Below the pieces are notes generated by a model, which saw only the letters and a program-made list of their open reading frames with translations, did no database searches and was not told the origin of the DNA. 64,000 nucleotides of DNA, from positions 406,060 through 470,059 of the forward strand of contig NZ_QBUC01000001.1 of assembly GCF_003058165.1 (NCBI RefSeq), read 5' to 3'. This stretch comes from Paenisporosarcina sp. OV554. Lineage in GTDB: Bacteria > Bacillota > Bacilli > Bacillales_A > Planococcaceae. This document shows, piece after piece, positions 59,031 to 64,000 of this stretch; position 1 is the first letter of the stretch; every line of letters starts with the position of its first letter. A program made the translations under genes and the position numbers.

Positions 59031-59073
59031 AAGAGGCTGGTCCCAAAGTAGTCTTTTAGGACAGTCTCTTTTT
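59031..59073 (+). terminator. Intrinsic terminator after the HigA-fusion gene
   Basis: AAGAGGCTGGTCC pairs with GGACAGTCTCTT (one bulge) and ends in a T run. Confidence 0.8.
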
Positions 59074-59368
59074 ATAGAAAAGCAACTAGCAAGATTACGG
59101 TGGACTTCCGTTCTAGGTGACAATTTTTCACATTATAGTCCATTGCCGATTTTTGACTTTAGCTTCTTTTTTATTGTGGAGGCGGGTTGTAATCGAAGTA
59201 GTCATCAATTATTCATACAAATAAATTAACAATCAAAGTCATTGTTCGATGCTACTAATGAGACCATGAAACTTTAAAGTTTGTAGCAAAGAGCTCTTCT
59301 ACAAACATTATAATGAAGTTCCTGTTCGTCAATTTATATGAGTTTTCTTTTATATCTACTATTTTCAT
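59074..59368. other. Gene-free stretch after the cargo gene
   Basis: The 383 bases from 58986 to 59368 hold only the terminator at the left. A 69-residue plus-strand frame at 59020-59229 lies over the terminator and has no ribosome site. TTTGTAG at 59280-59286 is loosely inverted as CTACAAA near 59300. A right attachment site of the island may lie here, but no repeat of the glnA-integrase junction could be found by eye. Confidence 0.5.
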
Positions 59369-60376
59369 TTATTTGCTCAAATTTGAATGTACCTTATTTA
59401 CCGCTTTTAGTATTGCATTTTTTCTATTATTCTTCTCTTCTATTTCTAATTTTTCTTCTAAAATAATAATGATTGATTCGTAGACTGGACCAAAGTACTC
59501 TAAACAGTCTTTTTCAGATAGTTCATGTATTCCTTTACTGAGGACCTTATATAAATTAGTATTTTCAACTAACGATGTTGGCAAATAGTCTTTCAAAAAT
59601 GGGATTTTGTCTTCCATCCTTTTATTGTTGAATTCTTTTCTATTGTATTGGGCGTGAGACTTCATATACTCTTCAAACTGCTTATAAATCAATTTTTCAA
59701 ATATTCGTCTTAAGTAAACATACGAACCTACTCCTACTCCATGTGATTTTAAACCAATTGCCCGCTTCAATTCAAAATTAATGTCTTTATCTTTGATTAC
59801 CTTTTTATATCGACTAAATGTATTGTCAAACTCAATATTTGAAGGAGTTTGTCCTATTTTCATGATTCCATGATTAGCCGTATATTTAAAATATACAAGG
59901 AACTGATGTTTTTGTGCCGCGGTACATTCTAAGTGTATTGATAGGACATTGGAATCCCCGAAGAGTTGCTTTCTTATATGAAGAAATCTCTCTGCTAAAG
60001 CTTGTTTTGCAATAGACCATGTTGCCATGTGTTCTTCCTTATTGGAAATATTAACATCTGAAGATAATATAGAAGGTTTGTACTTTTCATCCAATGTGTG
60101 ACCTTTATAAATTATAGGTAATGTTTTTTTGCAGGAAGGACAATAATGAAATTCATTAGCTTCCGAATAAAATATATCTTTTAGACTCTGAAAATCCTCG
60201 CTTTCGAGAAATAGCGTATGATCCAATACATATGTGTGATCCGGGTTCTCATGGTTGTATATAACTTCTGTTTCCATCTTTTCTTCAATCTCAGTATTAA
60301 TTTTCAATTCTTGATATAATGCTAAGTCTAAGAAAAGCGGCATTACCTTCCCTTTATAAAAGCTTAAATGTTCCAT
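59369..60376 (-). CDS. Uncharacterised protein with one zinc knuckle and a helical C-terminal domain
   Basis: This 335-residue protein is not recognised as a named family. A CPSC pair lies near residue 80 in FHYCPSCKKTLP and could form half of a zinc site. The C-terminal half contains HGVGVGSYVYLRRIFEKLI and LSKGIHELSEKDCLEYF, helical patterns reminiscent of DUF4145/HEPN-like domains of abortive-infection proteins. This likeness is by eye only. ATG 60376 is preceded by GAGG with a 7-base spacer. It is a single minus-strand gene in accessory DNA; defence is a guess from context. Confidence 0.6.
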   Translation of the reverse strand: MEHLSFYKGKVMPLFLDLALYQELKINTEIEEKMETEVIYNHENPDHTYVLDHTLFLESEDFQSLKDIFYSEANEFHYCPSCKKTLPIIYKGHTLDEKYKPSILSSDVNISNKEEHMATWSIAKQALAERFLHIRKQLFGDSNVLSIHLECTAAQKHQFLVYFKYTANHGIMKIGQTPSNIEFDNTFSRYKKVIKDKDINFELKRAIGLKSHGVGVGSYVYLRRIFEKLIYKQFEEYMKSHAQYNRKEFNNKRMEDKIPFLKDYLPTSLVENTNLYKVLSKGIHELSEKDCLEYFGPVYESIIIILEEKLEIEEKNNRKNAILKAVNKVHSNLSK

Positions 60377-60890
60377 AAATAATCCTCATTTCAGTTCTAA
60401 TCTAGTGTTATCTGTACAAAAAAGCATACAGTAAAAACAATACCAACCTTCTTCTTTTCTTTCAAACTATTTGAGAGTGAGATAAACCACCAAATATACA
60501 AAAACTAGCTGTGGAAACGGTCGTAAAGCAGGGTGAGTTAATGGTGGTTATTTCTCGGAAATAAATAATAGTGCCCCTCTAACATGCTTCTGTTTTAATG
60601 CGAAAATCTTCTGCATCCTCTTCTCCATCGCCTTTGTAATCCTCCAACTTTCGCTTTTGTTTTAGTTCAATACTAAATTTATTATATATGGGTTTTTAAA
60701 CACATAGTTAAAAATTAACAATAAAATTTATTTTTGGTTCAAGTCTAAAAGTGTTAACTTATATACTACCAATTGACACTCGTTTAAGAAGCACCAAAAT
60801 AACACTTATTCGTAGTTATATTCGTATATAAGTTAGTCTATAATTAAAAGTATAGAAGTTAACCTAATTTATAGACGGAGGTAATACGTT
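60377..60890. other. Long intergenic region upstream of the serine recombinase
   Basis: This is 514 bases without a supported gene. Its right third is A/T-rich and carries the inverted repeat AACTTATATAC (60756-60766) / GTATATAAGTT (60824-60834). It also holds a TTGACA (60772-60777) and a TATAAT (60839-60844) just ahead of the recombinase. The inverted repeat may be a recombination (res/invertase-type) or operator site. Confidence 0.45.
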
Positions 60891-61472
60891 ATGAAAATAG
60901 GATATGGTCGTGTATCTTCGTTGGGCCAGGAGTTAGAAGCGCAGGAAGTTGCGTTGAGAGAAGCAGGATGTGAGCGGTTATTTGTTGAGAAGGTAACAGG
61001 CACAACGACCGCACCACGTAAACAGTTAGCAGCAATGCTCGTCAATGTTCGAGAAGGTGACACGGTAGTAGTAACAAAGATAGACCGGTTAGCACGAAGT
61101 ATTATCGACCTCAATAAGATTGTAACGGAGTTAAACGAGAAGGGCGTAAGCGTGGAGTTCTTACGTGATAACCTTATATTCAATGCAGGGAAAGACGTAA
61201 GCAGTATCAATACGTTACTGTTTAACATACTCGGATCCTTCGCTCAGTTTGAACGTGACATCATAGTAGAACGTACATCAGAAGGTCGTGAGAGAGCGAA
61301 AGCAGCAGGCAAGCACATGGGTCGTAAAGGTCAGCCGGATAAGAAAGTACAACAGGCAATAGATCTCATGACTAATCGGAGTACGAACGGCATGAGTGTA
61401 AGTGACATTGTAAAGGTAACAGGTGTACCAAAGCCAACGATATACGCAAAGATAAAGGGACAAACGAAGTGA
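60891..61472 (+). CDS. Serine recombinase (resolvase/invertase family)
   Basis: This is a 193-residue small serine recombinase. The catalytic serine is in YGRVSS near residue 9, and the family motifs KIDRLARS and GSFAQFERDIIVERTSEG (dimer/E-helix region) are present. A C-terminal helix-turn-helix (SVSDIVKVTGVPKPTIYA) follows. GACGGAGGT precedes ATG 60891. It may resolve co-integrates or invert a nearby segment. No transposase tnpA is adjacent in the window, so it is an orphan resolvase or belongs to an element that continues outside. Confidence 0.9.
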   Translation: MKIGYGRVSSLGQELEAQEVALREAGCERLFVEKVTGTTTAPRKQLAAMLVNVREGDTVVVTKIDRLARSIIDLNKIVTELNEKGVSVEFLRDNLIFNAGKDVSSINTLLFNILGSFAQFERDIIVERTSEGRERAKAAGKHMGRKGQPDKKVQQAIDLMTNRSTNGMSVSDIVKVTGVPKPTIYAKIKGQTK

Positions 61473-61475
61473 ACA

Positions 61476-61502
61476 TGAGCAAAAGTGGCTCACGTTTTTT
61501 CG
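61476..61502 (+). terminator. Weak terminator after the serine recombinase
   Basis: CATGAGC and GCTCACG form a short stem (one mismatch) followed by TTTTTT. Confidence 0.5.
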
Positions 61503-61714
61503 TTTGTTCACAAAGTCCCCCCTCCTTACTAACGGGGCAAGCTAAACAATAAAAAAAGTCATAACAAATAGACCACTTCACTATCCTTCAGTCCGAAAAT
61601 AATACCCACTCTTACTAGGACCCCGTGGATGAATTTTTGATGAGCTACGATGTAAAAACCAGATTTGTTTTTAAAGTATACTTCTGTAACTGATGCCCCT
61701 GCTTTTTGGTGAAA

Positions 61715-62161
61715 TTAGCAACGATGCGAAATGGAATCAATTGGACAACAGATACAGAATGTTTTTTGGATGAAGAAGATAACGGAACAAGTTCCTGTCG
61801 GATTACCCTGACATCGAACGCTTACTCGTTTAACATTTTCAACCTCAATGTTAATTCCAAGTAAGAATTCTAGAGTCCTTTCAATGGGTGGACGCCCATC
61901 TTTTGTCTCGATGATAAGGATAGGTATACAAGGAGCTTCAATACTTAAAGCTTGTATCATTGTTTTATTGTGGTTATTAGTTAAATCTTCAAAAATTACT
62001 TTGGTGGATCCATTGCACGGCTGACTAATACCCGAATTGAAATCATGTGTTTCCACAAAACATGTAGTCTCTATTTTTTGTTTTTCTCGATTATATTCAT
62101 GTGAACACTTACAACCCTCCTTCCTCTGTTTGCAGGTTGAACAAAGTGAAGAACTATCCAT
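61715..62161 (-). CDS. Cysteine-rich single-domain protein resembling an endospore-appendage subunit
   Basis: This 148-residue protein has a short N-terminal cysteine segment (CSTCKQRKEGCKCSH), one beta-rich domain of about 100 residues and a C-terminal FCICCP cluster. The beta domain runs from CFVETHDF through VIFEDLTNN and ILIIET to VSVRCQGNPTGTC. The strand order and the position of conserved cysteines resemble the DUF3992 jelly-roll of Bacillus endospore appendages (Ena). The likeness is by eye. ATG 62161 follows AAAGGAG with an 11-base spacer; GTG 62173 overlaps that site. The neighbour encodes a two-domain version. The final motif could form disulfides between subunits. Confidence 0.5.
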   Translation of the reverse strand: MDSSSLCSTCKQRKEGCKCSHEYNREKQKIETTCFVETHDFNSGISQPCNGSTKVIFEDLTNNHNKTMIQALSIEAPCIPILIIETKDGRPPIERTLEFLLGINIEVENVKRVSVRCQGNPTGTCSVIFFIQKTFCICCPIDSISHRC

Positions 62162-62251
62162 AGGATGGATCACTCCTTTTCTAATCTATAAAAATCTGAA
62201 ATTGTCATGAGGCACAAAAAAGGAACTAACAAAAGCGATAAAAATTTTTGT

Positions 62252-63121
62252 CTAACAATTGAAGCAATAATGCGAATCGGGGTCTTTTGGACAACAGATA
62301 CAGAATGTTTTTTGAATATTGAAAGTAACTGAACAAGTTCCGGTAGAATTACCCTGACAACGTATGCTTACCTTTTTAACATCTTCTACTTCAATGTTAA
62401 ATTGATTTGGAACTAGTGGGAGAATTCTTTCAATTGGTGGACACCCATTTCTTGTTTCTATAATAAGAATGGTGGTACAAGGGGACGAGTCATTATTAAA
62501 ACCTTGAATCATCATCTTATTGTGGTTATTAGTGAGATCTTCAAAAGCTACTATGCTTGTTCCACATGGCAGATTATAAAATGAAGTAAGAGGGGAATGG
62601 GAATCTATAAAACATGTTGTCTCAATTTTCTGTTCTTCTTTACAATTGCAAGTCTCTTTTCGCTGATTACAAGATGAACAACTATGCAAAACAGCATCTT
62701 TAGGACAGCAAATACAAAATGTTTTAGAGCCTGTTACGGTAACATTACAAAATCCTGTCGGATTACCCTCACAACGAACGCTTACACGTCTTAAATCTTC
62801 AACCTCAATGCTAAGATTTTCCCCTGTCGAAAGAACTCTTTCGATTGGTGGACACCCATCTCTTGTTTCTATGATAAGGATGGCTGTACAAGGGGGTGTG
62901 GTGAAAGTGGATGCTTCAATCCTTGTAATATTGTGGTTATTAGTGAGATCTTCAAAAACTACTGTGGTAGAACCATTACAAGGCTGGGTAACAGTCGATC
63001 TGAAATCGTGGGAATCTATAAAACAGGTTGTCTCTTCTCTCTGATTTTCTAGATATTTATGTGAACACTTACAATCATCCTTTTTCTTTTTACAAGATGT
63101 ACAACGTGAAGAATGACCCAT
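62252..63121 (-). CDS. Tandem-duplicated cysteine-rich protein, endospore-appendage-like
   Basis: This 289-residue protein is built from two copies of the domain seen in the adjacent 148-residue protein. Copy one spans about residues 28-127 and copy two about 163-283. Each has TCFIDSH, (V/I)AFEDLTNN or VVFEDLTNN, ILIIET, and VSIRCQGN or VSVRCEGN segments. They are joined by a linker with FCICCPKDAVLHSCSSCNQR and CNCKEEQK. The N-terminus repeats the CxxCxxKKxxCxCxH pattern. The duplication shows that the cysteine linker belongs to the repeating unit. A spore-surface fibre or coat role is inferred. AAAGGAG precedes ATG 63121. Confidence 0.5.
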   Translation of the reverse strand: MGHSSRCTSCKKKKDDCKCSHKYLENQREETTCFIDSHDFRSTVTQPCNGSTTVVFEDLTNNHNITRIEASTFTTPPCTAILIIETRDGCPPIERVLSTGENLSIEVEDLRRVSVRCEGNPTGFCNVTVTGSKTFCICCPKDAVLHSCSSCNQRKETCNCKEEQKIETTCFIDSHSPLTSFYNLPCGTSIVAFEDLTNNHNKMMIQGFNNDSSPCTTILIIETRNGCPPIERILPLVPNQFNIEVEDVKKVSIRCQGNSTGTCSVTFNIQKTFCICCPKDPDSHYCFNC

Positions 63122-63178
63122 TGGATAAAACACTCCTTTTCTGAAAAAATTGGTAATACTACATTTATTAGTGCTAAT

Positions 63179-63520
63179 TTAGGTAGGGTCACCACATCCA
63201 CAATCCAAATTTAAATCAATATTAAAATCTCGGTCCAACAATTGAAGTAAGTTGTAGATTTGTTGATTAATTGAATTTTGATATAGTTGTTCTTTTTTGT
63301 ATATTTCCACTATCTCGTTAAGCTGTTCTTGGGGAAGTTGTTTTCTTATGCTTGGATTTAATAGCATATTTTGATATTTTGGGCTTTGATAAAGTAAATT
63401 TTTTTCAAACAACTCGATTATTTCTTTTTTCTCTGCTCCCTGGTTAAATAGTTCAATGACATTAAACATGTTTTGTTTAGCTAGGTAAGTTCTAATAAGT
63501 GGTGAAATTCCACTATTCAT
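63179..63520 (-). CDS. Small helical protein with cysteine-containing C-terminus, unknown
   Basis: This is a protein of about 113 residues, predicted helical and rich in Gln, Leu and Asn, ending in LDCGCGDPT. The family was not recognised. Its place 57 bases ahead of the appendage-like genes on the same strand suggests one transcription unit. ATAAGGGGGTGA precedes the starts GTG 63523 and ATG 63520. Upstream, CATATTATG (minus strand, about 63549) resembles a sigma-K -10 element but without a convincing -35. Confidence 0.5.
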   Translation of the reverse strand: MNSGISPLIRTYLAKQNMFNVIELFNQGAEKKEIIELFEKNLLYQSPKYQNMLLNPSIRKQLPQEQLNEIVEIYKKEQLYQNSINQQIYNLLQLLDRDFNIDLNLDCGCGDPT

Positions 63521-63523
63521 CAC

Positions 63524-63905
63524 GTTTCACCCCCTTATATCGCATAATATGAAATTTAGATTAGTTTTATCGGGTGTTTGTCATCCACCTTTTTCCAAAG
63601 CCACTCCAAATCTGCTAATAGGTAGGAATAGGTCTTAATCGACTAACGGATGCTTTAGTAGGAAATTAATATAAACATAAAGGAATTAGCTCTGTTAAAA
63701 AGGGAGGGGCAGTCGCGTTTCACTTTGCTTCCTCTTGTATATACGTCCTTCCGCTAAATTTTTAAAATTTGCATTTTCAAACCTCTCATATCGTTTCCAT
63801 ATATTAGGATATTAGGGATGATGGCGACACTACACTTAGAAGGCAGACCACAAACAAAACAAGATTGAACTGGGCTATTTCATTGCTTTCAAAAAGCACC
63901 GCTAA
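63524..63905. other. Gene-free stretch before the insertion sequence
   Basis: This is 382 bases with no supported gene. A 16-codon frame (MMATLHLEGRPQTKQD) near 63840 could be the remnant of a disrupted reading frame, but it is too short to judge. A direct repeat produced by the insertion cannot be tested because the right end of the element is outside the window. Confidence 0.5.
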
Positions 63906-64000
63906 TGATCTGCACCCCAATTGTTAGACACAACTAACAATTGGAGGTGCAATTTTTTATGACTAAATTTAGTACTGATTTCAAATTGAACGTAGTGAAG
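63906..64000 (+). mobile_element. Left end of an IS3-family (IS150-like) insertion sequence
   Basis: TGATCTGCACCCCAATTGTT has the look of an IS3-family terminal repeat (a TG end followed by CACCCCAATTGTTAGACA-type sequence). It is immediately followed by the inverted CTAACAATTGGAGGTGCA, which supplies the ribosome site GGAGG and could form a hairpin with the terminal repeat. The element runs off the right edge. Confidence 0.75.
63959..64000 (+). CDS. IS3-family transposase OrfA (partial, N-terminus)
   Basis: Fourteen codons are present (MTKFSTDFKLNVVK), the usual start of IS3-family OrfA, a helix-turn-helix protein beginning with a 'F-x-x-x-F-K' segment. TTGGAGGTG lies about 11 bases before ATG 63959. 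The rest of the gene lies beyond the window. Confidence 0.75.
   Translation, partial: MTKFSTDFKLNVVK

Noticed and set aside
59020..59229. 69-residue frame after the giant cargo gene
   Set aside because: It covers the terminator hairpin, lacks a ribosome site and has no family resemblance.
47663..63905. Direct repeats marking both ends of the island
   Set aside because: No convincing repeat of the glnA-integrase junction sequence was found by eye in the gaps after 58985, so no att sites are claimed.

Overview
The window comes from the chromosome of a low-GC, endospore-forming Bacillales bacterium. The gene order of positions 1-47662 follows the Bacillus subtilis region from ymxH-spoVFAB to glnRA. 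Sporulation genes (dpaA, dpaB, spoIIIE, spoVS, cotE), codon use and protein lengths fit a relative of Bacillus, most likely Planococcaceae. The genus cannot be named from sequence alone. Compared with the B. subtilis order, dapG (aspartokinase I) is missing between asd and dapA, tepA is missing beside spoIIIE, and hflX is missing before the ynbB-like gene.

Core region, left to right. Dipicolinate and lysine synthesis (1-3499) is followed by RNase J2 (rnjB), spoIIIE, a GntR regulator and a nucleoside-type BMP lipoprotein with its ABC transporter (8720-13490). Next come the ymfF-ymfH-ymfI-ymfJ-ymfK-rodZ-pgsA-cinA-recA cluster, rny-ymdB-spoVS, miaB-ricA, cotE, mutS-mutL, a MEDS-domain protein and a SET-domain protein. 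A manganese-type ABC transporter (minus strand), glpK-glpD with a coupled lipase, miaA-hfq, a rhodanese, a TRIC-family membrane protein, a PLP lyase and glnR-glnA complete this part. Many genes overlap by ATGA, and most operons end in clear intrinsic terminators.

Accessory region (47663-64000). Immediately after glnA lies a small element: a leftward tyrosine integrase and CI-like repressor, a divergent repeat-rich operator region, then a rightward excisionase-like gene and a PrimPol/DUF927 primase-helicase. After these come an iteron-rich, AT-rich non-coding block, an orphan terminase small subunit and a winged-helix protein. No capsid, tail, portal or large terminase gene is present. This is the layout of a phage-inducible chromosomal island (PICI, SaPI-like), here in a spore former. 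Its apparent cargo is a 1355-residue protein that fuses a HigA-type DNA-binding domain to a nuclease-like domain, a degenerate STAND-like region and a long helical tail. That gene has visibly higher GC than its neighbours and its own promoter, with a perfect palindrome inside the -35/-10 spacer. It is the best candidate here for an undescribed, probably phage-defence or addiction, system.

Beyond it lie an uncharacterised zinc-ribbon protein, a serine recombinase with an upstream inverted repeat, three minus-strand genes for small proteins (two of them cysteine-rich, resembling endospore-appendage subunits, one a tandem duplication) and the left end of an IS3-family insertion sequence cut by the window edge. 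No rRNA, tRNA or CRISPR array was seen.
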